A stretch of DNA of 64,000 nt from assembly GCA_030613055.1 (NCBI GenBank), contig JAUWMR010000017.1, positions 1 to 64,000 on the forward strand. The letters run 5' to 3'. Every line of letters begins with the position of its first letter. Position 1 is the stretch's first letter. This DNA is from Desulfobacteraceae bacterium. Its GTDB lineage: Bacteria; Desulfobacterota; DSM-4660; Desulfatiglandales; Desulfatiglandaceae. The notes below the pieces were generated by a model. The model did not search any database. It was not told the origin of the DNA and saw nothing but the letters and a program-made list of their open reading frames with translations. Positions 1-8,989 of the stretch are shown one piece after another. The position numbers were made by a program, and so were the translations under genes.

Positions 1-1249
1 CAAGAATTGGGAACATGGCGATGAGTATTAACACTAAAATCATAAGCAAGACAAAAGGGAAAACCCCTTTTAACACCTGTCCAAAGTCAATTCCCCCGAT
101 CTGGGAGATGATAAAGAGCGTTCCTCCCACAGGTGGAGTAATCAAAGCTATGTTAACACAACACATGATTATAATCCCAAACCAGACATTATCCCATCCA
201 TAATGCAAGACTAAAGGATAGAGGATGGGAACGGTAATGATGATGAGGGATATTACCTCCATAAACATACCTAATATTAACAAAAAAACAATAATAACGG
301 CCAAAGCTGCCCAGGACGACAAATTGACTTCCAGCAGAAAACTCATTAATTGATGGGGTATTTTCAGAAAGGTGATGATATGAGCGAGTATTTTTCCACC
401 AACTAAAATCATGGCGATCATGGAATTTGTTCGAGCAGTCTGCATCAAAATCTCCCAAAATGACTTAATGGACAGAGTTCGATATGCTACAAATCCTATC
501 ACCAGAATATAGCCGGCTGCCACTGCAGCAGCCTCCGTGGGAGTGAAAATCCCGGTATAGATTCCCCCTAATATAATTACCGGGACCATAAGACCCCACA
601 GTGTCTCTCCTGTAACCTGCAGCTTTTCCCTTATAGAATATTGTCTCTCAGGAACCGCTCCTCCTTTGATGCAACTTAAGTAAGCAACAAAAATCGCTGC
701 TGAAAGTATACCCGGAACAACACCGGCCATAAAAAGCTTTCCGGTTGATTCATCAGTCAAGGCAGCATATAAGATTAAGCCGATACTGGGGGGAATTAGG
801 CCGCCGAGGGATCCTCCGGCAGCAATAATTCCAGATGTTAAGGAAGGTTTATAGCCTGCCTTTTTCAATTCAGGCATAGTAATCAGCCCCATCGTGGTGG
901 CGGTTACAAAGCTGGACCCTGTCATGGAGGCGTCAACTCCGCATGCGAAGATTGTGCCTATTCCCAACCCGGAGGAACGCTTACCAAACCACACCTTTGC
1001 CATATTAAAGATACGGGCCCCCATCGCTGTGCCTAATATGGCGCGGGCGGCGAGAATATAAAGGGGAAGAGCTACTAAAATAAAAGAGTCCAGGGAATCA
1101 TATCCTTTCTGAGGAAGTTGCATCAATCCTAAGTCTGTCCCCATAAAAAAATATAAGCCTGCTAAACCCAAAAATCCCAACCCAAAGGCTACCGGGATAC
1201 CACTTAAGAGAATAGCCAATAAGATAATAAAATAGAGGAATATTTCCAT
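1..1249 (-). CDS. dctM: TRAP transporter large permease (DctM), 3' end beyond window
   Basis: Large membrane subunit of a tripartite ATP-independent periplasmic transporter, the ion-coupled part that moves an organic acid across the inner membrane. The reading frame is open from the ATG at 1249 to the window edge, about 416 codons of the roughly 425 usual for the family, so only the extreme C-terminus is missing. The translation is a chain of hydrophobic helices with DctM landmarks: an N-terminal IPVAFGLGF stretch, a GSSFVTATTMG loop, GGSLGGLIPPSIGLILY, and a late ITPPVGGTLFIIS repeat. An AGGAGA ribosome site precedes the ATG. It is the last gene of dctP-dctQ-dctM, 35 bases after dctQ. Family is clear; substrate is unknown. 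Confidence 0.93.
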   Translation of the reverse strand, partial: MEIFLYFIILLAILLSGIPVAFGLGFLGLAGLYFFMGTDLGLMQLPQKGYDSLDSFILVALPLYILAARAILGTAMGARIFNMAKVWFGKRSSGLGIGTIFACGVDASMTGSSFVTATTMGLITMPELKKAGYKPSLTSGIIAAGGSLGGLIPPSIGLILYAALTDESTGKLFMAGVVPGILSAAIFVAYLSCIKGGAVPERQYSIREKLQVTGETLWGLMVPVIILGGIYTGIFTPTEAAAVAAGYILVIGFVAYRTLSIKSFWEILMQTARTNSMIAMILVGGKILAHIITFLKIPHQLMSFLLEVNLSSWAALAVIIVFLLILGMFMEVISLIIITVPILYPLVLHYGWDNVWFGIIIMCCVNIALITPPVGGTLFIISQIGGIDFGQVLKGVFPFVLLMILVLILIAMFPIL

Positions 1250-1284
1250 GTTTATCTCCTCTAATGGCACCATTGTGCATGGTA

Positions 1285-1803
1285 CTATTTAGAAGGTTTG
1301 GCAATCAGAAAAGTTAAATCCTGAACGAATATTCGCACAAAATTGAAGACCAGAAGAATGGCCCCGATGGGAACAACCAATTCTGGAATCCAGAGAGGTG
1401 TTTCAAGAAAGCTCTCAGAGGTCATCCCAAGTTTATAGGAGGAGGCTACCATCTGATAACCCTTCCAGGCGAAAACCAGGCAATAAATCATCGCCATACT
1501 AGTAGTCACTAACCTCAATATCCTCCGCCCCCTTTCGGGAAGTCGATCTGTCACGATAGTAATAGAAAAATGGGCATTATGTTGCAAAGTATAGGCGGCT
1601 CCAAGGAAACCGGCAGCTATGCTTAAGTATACAGAGATCTCCAATACCCATGTGGTGGGGGCGTTAAAGAGGAATCTGGAGACTATTTCATAACAGATAA
1701 TCACCGCTATTGCTAAAATACAGATCGCCGCCGCACCACCTGATAAGGAATTGAGCCGCTCAATCCAAGGCCCTAAATTGCCATCCACCTTTTCTCGTTT
1801 CAT
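1285..1803 (-). CDS. dctQ: TRAP transporter small permease (DctQ)
   Basis: Small four-helix membrane subunit of the TRAP transporter, 172 residues, typical for DctQ. Hydrophobic segments are visible near residues 20-45, 55-75, 95-115 and 130-155. The pattern RFLFNAPTTWVLEISVYL in the second helix region is characteristic of the family. A GGGGAG ribosome site lies just before the ATG. It sits between the periplasmic binding protein gene (71 bases upstream) and dctM (35 bases downstream), so it is cotranscribed with both. Confidence 0.93.
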   Translation of the reverse strand: MKREKVDGNLGPWIERLNSLSGGAAAICILAIAVIICYEIVSRFLFNAPTTWVLEISVYLSIAAGFLGAAYTLQHNAHFSITIVTDRLPERGRRILRLVTTSMAMIYCLVFAWKGYQMVASSYKLGMTSESFLETPLWIPELVVPIGAILLVFNFVRIFVQDLTFLIAKPSK

Positions 1804-1874
1804 AAGGACTCCCCTTTTCTGTATTTCTCCTTTTTCCTATGCCCAAAGGAGGCGGAAGAGTTAAAATGACCATC

Positions 1875-2891
1875 TTATGGTTGATAGGACTCGGCAATCT
1901 CGATCATCCTTTTTCCCTTGGGACCCATCTCTTTTGCCCAGTCATGCCATGTTGGAATTGCTATGTCCATCCAGACCTTTCGTTCTTCAGGGGTAAGAAC
2001 ATAAACATTCACTCCCAGTTCCTTAATTTTGTTGATGTAGGCTTGAGAGTACTTTTCGACTATCTTTACATTCATTTCTTCTGCTTTCCTACCTGTTCTA
2101 AGAAGTATGTCTTGCACGTCCTTGGAAAGGCTTTTCCATTTGTTGAGATTCATTGCATATAACATCTGAACGAAGTTTGCGTTACATATAGTCATATATT
2201 TCTGAACCTCATAGATCTTTCTTCCAATGACAGAACCAGGGACCATCCAGGCTCCATCAATTGTTCCCCGGTTCAATGCCATATACAACTCAGCATAGTC
2301 CACAAACTGTGCTTTTCCCCCAAAAGAGGCAACTAATTTACCCATTACAGGTCCAGATGTGCTTAGCCTGAGGCCCTTAAAATCTTTTGGTTTGACGAGT
2401 GGCCTTTTACTGTTAAGAATGCCTGCAGGGGCAATCAGGCCGGCCCATATAACTTTCATATTGTGCGCCTCATATGCCTTGTCTAAAATTTCACTGATTT
2501 CAGGTTGATTGTGAAACCAGGTGGCATGTTTGACATCCTTTAGGAGGAATGGTAGATAGCCGCCCCGACAGATTTTGATTGTTCCCATGAGATGAGCTCG
2601 TAGCACCTGCCCCATATCTACGGCCCCACGCGGAAGTGCCTTTGCTAACGCCTTGCCCTTGTAAAGTTGGCCATTGGGAAAATATTTAATATTGATTTTG
2701 TCTTTTCCCTCCGCCTTAACCATCTCCAGCCATTTGTTCACAGTAAAAGTTGAATAATGCTTGGGAGTCCCCCAAGTGGCAAATGTGATATCAGTCCCTT
2801 CTGCCCTGAGAGTCCCTGTTATACAGAATAGGGAGAAAGCAATACCCGCAAAAAGCATACTAAAAATAAGATGTCCGATTTTTGTTTTCAT
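1875..2891 (-). CDS. dctP: TRAP transporter periplasmic binding protein (DctP family)
   Basis: Solute receptor of the TRAP system, 338 residues, exported by an N-terminal signal peptide (about residues 1-29, ending TLRAEG). The mature part has the DctP fold signatures: a WLEMV motif after the first strand, KALPRGAVDMGQ, and MALNRGTIDGAW. At the position where most DctP proteins carry the arginine that clamps the substrate carboxylate (usually GLKIR-x-P) this one reads GLRLSTSGP, so the arginine appears to be serine. The second DctP in the window (60000-61022) keeps it. The ligand may therefore be bound differently or may not be a simple carboxylate. It is first in dctPQM, behind its own sigma-70-like promoter and a GAGAGGAGG ribosome site. 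Confidence 0.92.
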   Translation of the reverse strand: MKTKIGHLIFSMLFAGIAFSLFCITGTLRAEGTDITFATWGTPKHYSTFTVNKWLEMVKAEGKDKINIKYFPNGQLYKGKALAKALPRGAVDMGQVLRAHLMGTIKICRGGYLPFLLKDVKHATWFHNQPEISEILDKAYEAHNMKVIWAGLIAPAGILNSKRPLVKPKDFKGLRLSTSGPVMGKLVASFGGKAQFVDYAELYMALNRGTIDGAWMVPGSVIGRKIYEVQKYMTICNANFVQMLYAMNLNKWKSLSKDVQDILLRTGRKAEEMNVKIVEKYSQAYINKIKELGVNVYVLTPEERKVWMDIAIPTWHDWAKEMGPKGKRMIEIAESYQP

Positions 2892-2920
2892 CGTTACCTC
2901 CTCTCGTTTTATTGTAATTT

Positions 2921-2949
2921 ATTAAAGGTCCTTTTTTTTAACTTGGCAA
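2921..2949 (-). promoter_or_regulatory. Sigma-70-type promoter of dctPQM
   Basis: Reading the minus strand, TTGCCA (2949-2944) and TTTAAT (2926-2921) each differ by one base from the -35 and -10 consensus and are separated by exactly 17 bases. The predicted start is about 20-25 bases before the dctP ATG. The transporter is therefore probably transcribed separately from the upstream beta-oxidation genes. Confidence 0.6.
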
Positions 2950-2961
2950 ACATGTTTTGCC
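2945..2961. promoter_or_regulatory. Palindromic operator candidate overlapping the dctPQM -35 box
   Basis: GGCAAA and TTTGCC arms (2945-2950 and 2956-2961) flank a 5-base centre. The core AAACATGTTT (2948-2957) is a perfect 10-base palindrome. It overlaps the -35 element, where a dimeric repressor would block RNA polymerase. No binding protein can be named. Confidence 0.4.
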
Positions 2962-3041
2962 TCGTTATGCTTTTTGAAAGTTATCACCCCCCCCTCGCTT
3001 TCTTAGGCGCTCTGAGCCGGATACAAAAAAATAATCCGTTT

Positions 3042-4196
3042 TTAACCCTTTTTAGATAATAGATGACGGGCAATAGTTATTTTCTGTATCTCGGTACTTC
3101 CCGCACCAATAGTAGCAGCTATGGAATCTCTCAATACCCGTTCGACCTCGAATTCACGCATATATCCATATCCGCCATGGATTTGAACCGCATCCAATGA
3201 ATTGGCCACACGTGTCTCAGACATGACCAGCTTGGCAATAGCCGCTTCCATCCGGGCTGGAATGCCTTTCTGTTTCATCCAGGCTGCCCGGTAAACCAAC
3301 AGCCTCGAGGCCTCCAACCGCCATTTCATATTGGCCAATCTTTCCTGAATCAACTGAAATTGGCCAATAGGTTTTCCAAATTGAACTCTTTCATTGGCGT
3401 ATTTAACACACCGGGCCAACTCATACTCGCACACACCGATACTTCCAGTAAGCAAGCAGGCCCTTTCCCATTCAAGAGACTCAATAAGTATTGGCATCCC
3501 TTGACCTTCTTCTCCTAAACGATTCTCAAGAGGAACAGCACAGTCTTCAAAGACAAGCTCACCTGTCGGTGAGGTCCTTTGTCCCATCTTGTCTAAGGCG
3601 CGGCTAACAGAAAAACCAAGGGATCCCTTTTCTACAATAAAGGCAGTTATTCCTTTTGGTCCCTTTGACCTATCTACTGTTGCAAAAACTACTACAACAT
3701 CGGCAATCGGGCCATTAGTGATAAACATCTTTGTTCCGTTAAGAATATAATGATCTGCCTTTCTAATGGCACTTGTCCTCAGGCTGATAGCATCAGAACC
3801 TGCATCCGGTTCCGACAGCCCATATGCACTTACCCATTCGCCACTGCACATCTTAGGAAGATACTTAAGTTTTTGCTTTTCTGAGCCAAACTTCCAGATA
3901 GGAATCTCCCCTATAATTGTATGGGCGGCAAGGGAGAGATAAAAACCTGCATCTCTGCACCCCAAACCGAATCCCTCCATCCCCGCCATCATGGTCATAA
4001 TATCTGCTCCACCCCCGCCATATTCCTCCGGGATGGGGAGGCCGAGGATTCCAAACTCACCAGCCTTTTTCCATGCCTCCCAGTTAAATTCGCCTTTCAT
4101 ATCCCTTTCAATAATACCAGGGCTTACCTCTTTTTCAGCGAACTTGCGCATTGATTCCCGAAAAGTTTTCTGTTCAAAGCTCCATTCAAAATCCAT
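3042..4196 (-). CDS. Acyl-CoA dehydrogenase, isovaleryl-CoA-dehydrogenase-like base
   Basis: Flavin-dependent alpha,beta-dehydrogenation of an acyl-CoA, electrons passing to ETF. The start is placed at the ATG at 4196 (MDFEWSFEQ), which has an AAAGGAG site 6 bases upstream. A longer frame reaches 4310 but would overlap the ligase gene and has no family match there. 384 residues, normal for ACADs, with signatures YGLSEPDAGSD and ILNGTKMFITNG. At the medium-chain enzyme's catalytic Glu position the sequence reads GAGSTEIQ (no Glu). A Glu is present in LEWERACLL, where isovaleryl-CoA dehydrogenase has its base, which suggests a branched substrate. The ligase lies 31 bases upstream. Confidence 0.92.
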   Translation of the reverse strand: MDFEWSFEQKTFRESMRKFAEKEVSPGIIERDMKGEFNWEAWKKAGEFGILGLPIPEEYGGGGADIMTMMAGMEGFGLGCRDAGFYLSLAAHTIIGEIPIWKFGSEKQKLKYLPKMCSGEWVSAYGLSEPDAGSDAISLRTSAIRKADHYILNGTKMFITNGPIADVVVVFATVDRSKGPKGITAFIVEKGSLGFSVSRALDKMGQRTSPTGELVFEDCAVPLENRLGEEGQGMPILIESLEWERACLLTGSIGVCEYELARCVKYANERVQFGKPIGQFQLIQERLANMKWRLEASRLLVYRAAWMKQKGIPARMEAAIAKLVMSETRVANSLDAVQIHGGYGYMREFEVERVLRDSIAATIGAGSTEIQKITIARHLLSKKG

Positions 4197-4227
4197 ACCT
4201 GCTCCTTTCGTCCCTGACATCTTTTGA

Positions 4228-5763
4228 TCAATATACGACTGCCTTGCCATATTTTTCCCTGAGCGGGAACTTCTGTATTTTTCCAGACGCTGTTTTGGGC
4301 AATGAGTCAACTATATCTACTGATGTGGGCTTCTTATAGCTGGACAGCTTAGTGGCACAAAAGTCGATAACCTCTTCCGGCTTTAGATCTTTGCCCTGTT
4401 TAGGGACTACTATGGCCTTTACTGTCTCTCCCCATTTAGGGTCTGTGACACCAATAACAGCTGCCTCTGAAATATCGGGGTGGGAATAAAGAATTTCTTC
4501 AATTTCCCGGGGATAGATATTTAGCCCCCCGGAAATAATGAGATCCTTTTTCCGATCTACAATATAGATATAACCTTCGTCATCTACCTTAGCGATATCG
4601 CCGCTGTATAGCCAACCGTCTCTGATGGCCTCTTCTGTCGCCTCAGGATTCTTGTAGTATCCTTTCATAACTACGGGTCCACGAAAAATAATCTCCCCGA
4701 CTTCACCAGGCTTGACCTCTTGACCTTTTTCGTTTACCACCCGCACCTCATGATGTGTAAAGGCCTGACCGACACAGGCAATTTTCCGAAAGACATCCTT
4801 GGGTAAAAGTCGGGTGCCTAATCCTGACTCTTCGGACATTCCATAGATTTCGCAGGCCTCAACATTGGGAAAGAGCTTTTTGGTCTGTTTCTTGAGTTCT
4901 ATAGGGAAAATAGCCGTGGCCGAGGTGAAAGATCTCACCGAACTCCGATCATATTTTTCTAAATCGGGAAACTGGAGTAAGGCATTGAACAGGGTCGGTA
5001 CGAGTGCCAAACTTGTAATTTTTTCCTGATCAATAATTTCTAACATCCTTTTCACATCTGCACTCTTCATTAGATATAGGGTAGCCCCTATAGCAACGCG
5101 TACAAAGAAACTTGCCAGACCTGCCGTATGAAACATGGGAAAAACCACCAGGCTTACATCTTCAGGCCGAATATCCATATCCATTATTCCGTTTAAGGCA
5201 CCCCAGATATAGTTGCGATGGCTGAGGAGACATCCCTTTGGTTTTCCGGTTGTTCCTGCTGTATACATAATGGCAAAATCGTCTTCCTCTGTAATTTTAA
5301 CCCTAGGTTCATCTTTAGGTTGTTTCTCTAAAAGCGATTCATACGCGAGGTTCTCATCATTTGACTTCCCCTTAGCCTCAATAAAATGTTTGATATTGGG
5401 AATATTATCTTTCATTTTCCTGATAAAATTTGAAAATTGGGTGTCAAAAATCAAGGTCTTTGCATCACTGTGATTGATAAGATCTGCCAATTCTCTATCG
5501 TTCAGCCTGGCATTCAGTGGAACCAGTACACAGCCCGATTTAGTAATGGCAAAATAACTCTCACACATCTCCTGGCAGTTGAGGAAAAGAGTGGCAATCT
5601 TATCCCCTTTCAGGAGGCCAAGTGAGATTAAGGCATGGGATAGCTGGTTTACCCTCTCATTAAATGTCATATAAGAGACACTTCCTTCTTCGAATTTTAA
5701 TAGCGTTTTCTGGGGATATTTTGAGGCCGATTTAATCAAAAAATAGCCGACATTCATTCCCAT
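4228..5763 (-). CDS. AMP-forming acyl-CoA ligase
   Basis: Activates a carboxylic acid with ATP and CoA through an acyl-adenylate. 511 residues, normal for the ANL superfamily. Visible motifs: the phosphate loop YTAGTTGKPKG, the hinge region GWLYSGD and VDRKKDLIISGG, and the C-terminal catalytic lysine in PKTASGKIQK. The ATG at 5763 has AGGAGG 6 bases upstream. Downstream is the ACAD at 3042-4196, upstream the BKACE gene 21 bases away. It is one of seven ligases or ligase remnants in the window. The acid it activates cannot be told from sequence. Confidence 0.93.
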   Translation of the reverse strand: MGMNVGYFLIKSASKYPQKTLLKFEEGSVSYMTFNERVNQLSHALISLGLLKGDKIATLFLNCQEMCESYFAITKSGCVLVPLNARLNDRELADLINHSDAKTLIFDTQFSNFIRKMKDNIPNIKHFIEAKGKSNDENLAYESLLEKQPKDEPRVKITEEDDFAIMYTAGTTGKPKGCLLSHRNYIWGALNGIMDMDIRPEDVSLVVFPMFHTAGLASFFVRVAIGATLYLMKSADVKRMLEIIDQEKITSLALVPTLFNALLQFPDLEKYDRSSVRSFTSATAIFPIELKKQTKKLFPNVEACEIYGMSEESGLGTRLLPKDVFRKIACVGQAFTHHEVRVVNEKGQEVKPGEVGEIIFRGPVVMKGYYKNPEATEEAIRDGWLYSGDIAKVDDEGYIYIVDRKKDLIISGGLNIYPREIEEILYSHPDISEAAVIGVTDPKWGETVKAIVVPKQGKDLKPEEVIDFCATKLSSYKKPTSVDIVDSLPKTASGKIQKFPLREKYGKAVVY

Positions 5764-5784
5764 TTTCTCCTCCTTTCCTTACGG

Positions 5785-6765
5785 TTAATATGAGCTTGGT
5801 TTTAGTGAGATATTTAACATCTTTCTTGCCTGCATCGGGGTGGCCACCTCTCTATTTAACTCCCTTGCTAATCGGACGACCCTCTCAACAAGCTCAGCGT
5901 TACTCTTACACAATTGACCCTTACTGTAATAAAGAGTGTCTTCCATTCCAGTACGGACATGCCCACCGAGAATAATACCCATAATTACCATGGGAAGCTG
6001 AAAGTTTCCGACACCGATAACCTCAAAAAGAGATTTGGATGGAAGCTCATCGAGGAAGGCCAGAAGATTCTTAGGGGTGGGATAACTTCCTGATTGGAAA
6101 CCCATTACAAATTGAATGAGGTAGGGTTTTGTGATAAGGTCTTTCCGTATAAGATTATTGACCAACCAGTACTGACCGGGATTATAGACCTCAAGTTCTG
6201 GTTTTACACCATTTTCTATCATTGCTTGAGCATACCTTTCCGTGTCCCCATAGGTAATTGGGATGCAGACATCCCTATGGATTTCTTTATCTCGACCCGA
6301 GAGGGGTGGTTTTCGTGGGGGGAGGGTGGTTCTTGCAACAAAAGGTCCGCAGTTGAGTGACGCTAATTCAGGATTAGCATAGATCGCCGCCATCTTCTCT
6401 TCCAATGAAAGGCCGGGCCCTCCCCCCGTAGAATTGTTGATAATAATATCCGGGCATTTCTCCCTGATTAATCCATTGATTTCCCGGTAAACCTGCGGAT
6501 CAGAGGAGACCTTGCTCGGATCATCAGGACGCCGGGCGTGAATATGTACAATACTGGCTCCGGCCTTATAGACCTCGTATGTCTGCTCTGCCTGTTCCTC
6601 CTTTGTTTCAGGAAGATTTGGGTTCATCTCCTTGCCCTGGATCCCTCCGGTAATCGCAACAGAGATGATCAAAGGTGGTAATCCCTTTCTAATTTTCTGC
6701 ATCCATTCGTAACTGTTATTAAAATTCCATAAATACTCCTGTTCTTCGAAATTTAACTTTTCCAA
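5785..6765 (-). CDS. Beta-keto acid cleavage enzyme (BKACE, DUF849)
   Basis: Family of zinc TIM-barrel enzymes that condense a beta-keto acid with acetyl-CoA to give acetoacetate and a new acyl-CoA; the prototype is 3-keto-5-aminohexanoate cleavage enzyme (Kce). 326 residues. The metal-binding HIH (His74, His76) lies in IVHIHARRPDD, and an N-terminal SVAITGG strand and IINNSTGG are also typical. The start appears to be TTG at 6765 with AGGGAGGG 8 bases upstream; the first in-frame ATG falls inside the fold. Set between a ligase and a MaoC hydratase, it could close a pathway in which a beta-keto intermediate is not cut by thiolysis. Substrate unknown. Confidence 0.88.
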   Translation of the reverse strand: MEKLNFEEQEYLWNFNNSYEWMQKIRKGLPPLIISVAITGGIQGKEMNPNLPETKEEQAEQTYEVYKAGASIVHIHARRPDDPSKVSSDPQVYREINGLIREKCPDIIINNSTGGGPGLSLEEKMAAIYANPELASLNCGPFVARTTLPPRKPPLSGRDKEIHRDVCIPITYGDTERYAQAMIENGVKPELEVYNPGQYWLVNNLIRKDLITKPYLIQFVMGFQSGSYPTPKNLLAFLDELPSKSLFEVIGVGNFQLPMVIMGIILGGHVRTGMEDTLYYSKGQLCKSNAELVERVVRLARELNREVATPMQARKMLNISLKPSSY

Positions 6766-6814
6766 GGCTTATCCCTCCCTGAATATCCTTCTCATTTAAA
6801 TGACCATTTATTTT

Positions 6815-7276
6815 TTATTTTTCCTTGGGTCTACCAGCAACAAGAATCCTTGATTCATGAACGTTGACTACCTCATCACGCTGGTTTTTTAGCTCGCTCT
6901 TAAACACGACAATTCCCTTGTTTTTTTCTTTAGGAATTAGATCGATAACCTCAATCTCTACGTGAACTGTATCCCCTATCTTTAAGGGGGCCGTGAATCT
7001 GAAATTGTCCATTCCGTAAAAGGCAATGAAATATTTAGGCAGAGGACCCTGGTATCCCAATCTAAAAGCGAGTCCTGAACCAACCACAAGGCCTAACAAA
7101 CCATGAGCAATTCTCTCTCCGAAAACGGTTTTTTTTGCATACTCAAGATCAGTATGGATCGGATGCCAGTCTCCCGAAATGGCGGCAAATAATACTATGT
7201 CCGCTTCGCTAATGGTTCTTGCTGGGGTGACGAACTTCTCTCCATTTTTGTAATCCTCAAAATATTCCTTTTCCAT
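6815..7276 (-). CDS. MaoC-like (R)-specific enoyl-CoA hydratase
   Basis: Hot-dog-fold hydratase adding water to an enoyl-CoA. 153 residues, a single domain. The hydratase-2 motif is visible as AAISGDWHPIHTD (catalytic Asp and His), followed by RIAHGLLG. AGGAG lies 10 bases before the ATG. The next two genes upstream encode a DUF35 protein and a thiolase-like protein. This MaoC / DUF35 / thiolase-like order recalls ChsH1-ChsH2-Ltp2 of steroid side-chain degradation, where the hydratase feeds a retro-aldolase. Family assignment is firm; the pathway comparison is inference. Confidence 0.9.
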   Translation of the reverse strand: MEKEYFEDYKNGEKFVTPARTISEADIVLFAAISGDWHPIHTDLEYAKKTVFGERIAHGLLGLVVGSGLAFRLGYQGPLPKYFIAFYGMDNFRFTAPLKIGDTVHVEIEVIDLIPKEKNKGIVVFKSELKNQRDEVVNVHESRILVAGRPKEK

Positions 7277-7304
7277 ATTGAAAGCGCTCCTTGATTATAT
7301 TTTA

Positions 7305-7787
7305 CTAAGATGGATTTCTCTCTTTTGTTATTTTGAAGTATTTGATATCTTTAAAATTCCCGGTCCTGTTTTCATCAAAGACTGCCTCAACCCTCATACC
7401 GATCTTTAGTTTTTTAAGATCCGATTCCTCAAGAAAGTGAAGGAATCCACTATCTGCACCATCAAGCTTTATCCTTCCATACCCATAAGGAACAGGTCTT
7501 TTTTGGCCCGTCTCTGGATCCAAGAATGAAAAATAGACAACGGTGAAGCTCTCAAGATTCCCTTTATTACTTATCTCTGCAAACTCATCCATTTTTACAA
7601 AACATTTACCGCATACCTGCCTGGGTGGAACATAGACATGTCCGCATTTTGGGCATTTAATCCCCACAATCTTTTTATTATGCTTCAATTCCTTTAAAAG
7701 TCTTCCTCCATACCTTCCCAACGAATAATTATATGGCTGCTCAATCTCTGAAGATATAGTTAGCAATGGATATTTTTGCTTAGACAT
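7305..7787 (-). CDS. DUF35 zinc-ribbon/OB-fold partner protein
   Basis: Small acyl-CoA-binding partner of thiolase-superfamily enzymes. The start is set at the ATG at 7787 because an ideal AAGGAGG lies 8 bases before it; an ATG 21 bases earlier sits inside that site. 160 residues. The zinc ribbon is plain: CPKCGHVYVPPRQVCGKC, four Cys in two pairs, followed by an OB-fold (about residues 75-150). It lies 23 bases after the thiolase-like gene at 7811-8971, its likely partner. In Ltp2-ChsH2 and benzoylsuccinyl-CoA thiolase BbsAB such a subunit is essential. Confidence 0.9.
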   Translation of the reverse strand: MSKQKYPLLTISSEIEQPYNYSLGRYGGRLLKELKHNKKIVGIKCPKCGHVYVPPRQVCGKCFVKMDEFAEISNKGNLESFTVVYFSFLDPETGQKRPVPYGYGRIKLDGADSGFLHFLEESDLKKLKIGMRVEAVFDENRTGNFKDIKYFKITKERNPS

Positions 7788-7810
7788 TAGGTAACCTCCT
7801 TGTTTCATAA

Positions 7811-8971
7811 TCAGTTTGGTTTAGAGCTGCCTATAAGAAGAACGTCTGACCACTGGCAGCCGCCAAACCCAGTAGCAAGGGCCAATTCGGCACCATCAAT
7901 TTGATGCTCCCCCGCCTTTCCACTTATCTGCATTGCGGCCTCTGCAACCCTTATAAGGCCTGTGGCGCCGATACAGTTTGTAGAAATAACCCCGCCAGAT
8001 GGGTTTATTGGAAGTTCACCATCCATTTCTGTAACACCGTCTGAAACCAGTCTTGCTGCCCCACCCTCATCACAAACACCAAGTGCATCAATCCATACCA
8101 ATCCGGCAAATGAAGAAGGGACATACATCTCAACTACATCCAGTTCGTGTAAAGGATTTTTGATTCCTTCATTTTTATATATATCCATACATGCCTCATA
8201 TAGAGTTGGCATCCTTCCGGCTCTCTCGACATCGGTAAAGAAGGTGAAATTGTGCCTGGAAGAGACCTGGTGAACCCATGCTGGTTTATCTGTTATGCAT
8301 TTTGTCTTATCCTCGGAAGCAAATACAATAGCACAGGCCCCATCTGACCTGGGGCACATGTCCAGGAGTTTTATGGGATAGGCCAGCATTGGGGAATTAA
8401 GAACATCTTCTACTGTAATTTCCTTCCTTAGATGGGCATAGGGGTTTTTGAGTGCATTTTTTCTATCTCTCACCGCAATGAGGGCGGCATCCCTTTCTGT
8501 AATTCCATACCTGTGCATATATTCACATGCAGCGCCAGCCAATCCGGCCACGGCTCCACCGAATGTTGGCCTTTCCCAGAAAGGATCAGCACAGGTAATA
8601 ATGGCCGCGGTAGTGTCAGATTCAGAGTTTTTTTCCCAGCCAATGGCCAGGACCGTATCAAAAAGACCCGAGGCCACATGGTAATAACCGGCAATGGCTA
8701 CGGTGGTACCTGTAGTACCTCCTGTTGTAACCTTCATGACAGGCTTATGTAGCCCTCCGTTTCCGTCAATGCTCCACATATCCACATAGTTAATTCCTTC
8801 AAAATGATCCATATTCCCAATGACTACTGCATCTATGTCCTGCCTCCTTAGACCAGCATCTTCAAGAGCCCTGGCCGTTGCTTCTTGTATCAACTCAACA
8901 CCATTAACATCCTTGCGGCTACTTTTATGGTCTGTCTGACCTGTACCGACGATAGCTACCCTTTGTCCCAT
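7811..8971 (-). CDS. Thiolase-superfamily protein lacking the nucleophilic Cys (Ltp2-like)
   Basis: 386 residues with the SCP2-thiolase fold: N-terminal VAIVGTGQTDHKS, central DGACAIVFASED, C-terminal INPSGG. The segment that normally reads N-x-C-A-S-G is KVTTGGTTGTTVA, so the acyl-accepting Cys is Gly/Thr. The GHP-x-GATG histidine motif reads STNCIGATG, losing the His too. A Claisen thiolase is therefore unlikely. Ltp2, the steroid side-chain aldolase, is a thiolase-fold protein with a rebuilt active site that works with a DUF35 partner, and a DUF35 gene follows here. A retro-aldolase acting on a beta-hydroxyacyl-CoA is the best guess; a non-catalytic partner of the next gene is the alternative. 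Confidence 0.85.
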   Translation of the reverse strand: MGQRVAIVGTGQTDHKSSRKDVNGVELIQEATARALEDAGLRRQDIDAVVIGNMDHFEGINYVDMWSIDGNGGLHKPVMKVTTGGTTGTTVAIAGYYHVASGLFDTVLAIGWEKNSESDTTAAIITCADPFWERPTFGGAVAGLAGAACEYMHRYGITERDAALIAVRDRKNALKNPYAHLRKEITVEDVLNSPMLAYPIKLLDMCPRSDGACAIVFASEDKTKCITDKPAWVHQVSSRHNFTFFTDVERAGRMPTLYEACMDIYKNEGIKNPLHELDVVEMYVPSSFAGLVWIDALGVCDEGGAARLVSDGVTEMDGELPINPSGGVISTNCIGATGLIRVAEAAMQISGKAGEHQIDGAELALATGFGGCQWSDVLLIGSSKPN

Positions 8972-8989
8972 GTTTACATCTCCTCTAAT

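Noticed and set aside
2982-3001. C-run (eight C) near 2990 as a phase-variation tract
   Set aside because: It lies between genes, outside the promoter spacer, so length changes would not switch a reading frame or promoter spacing.
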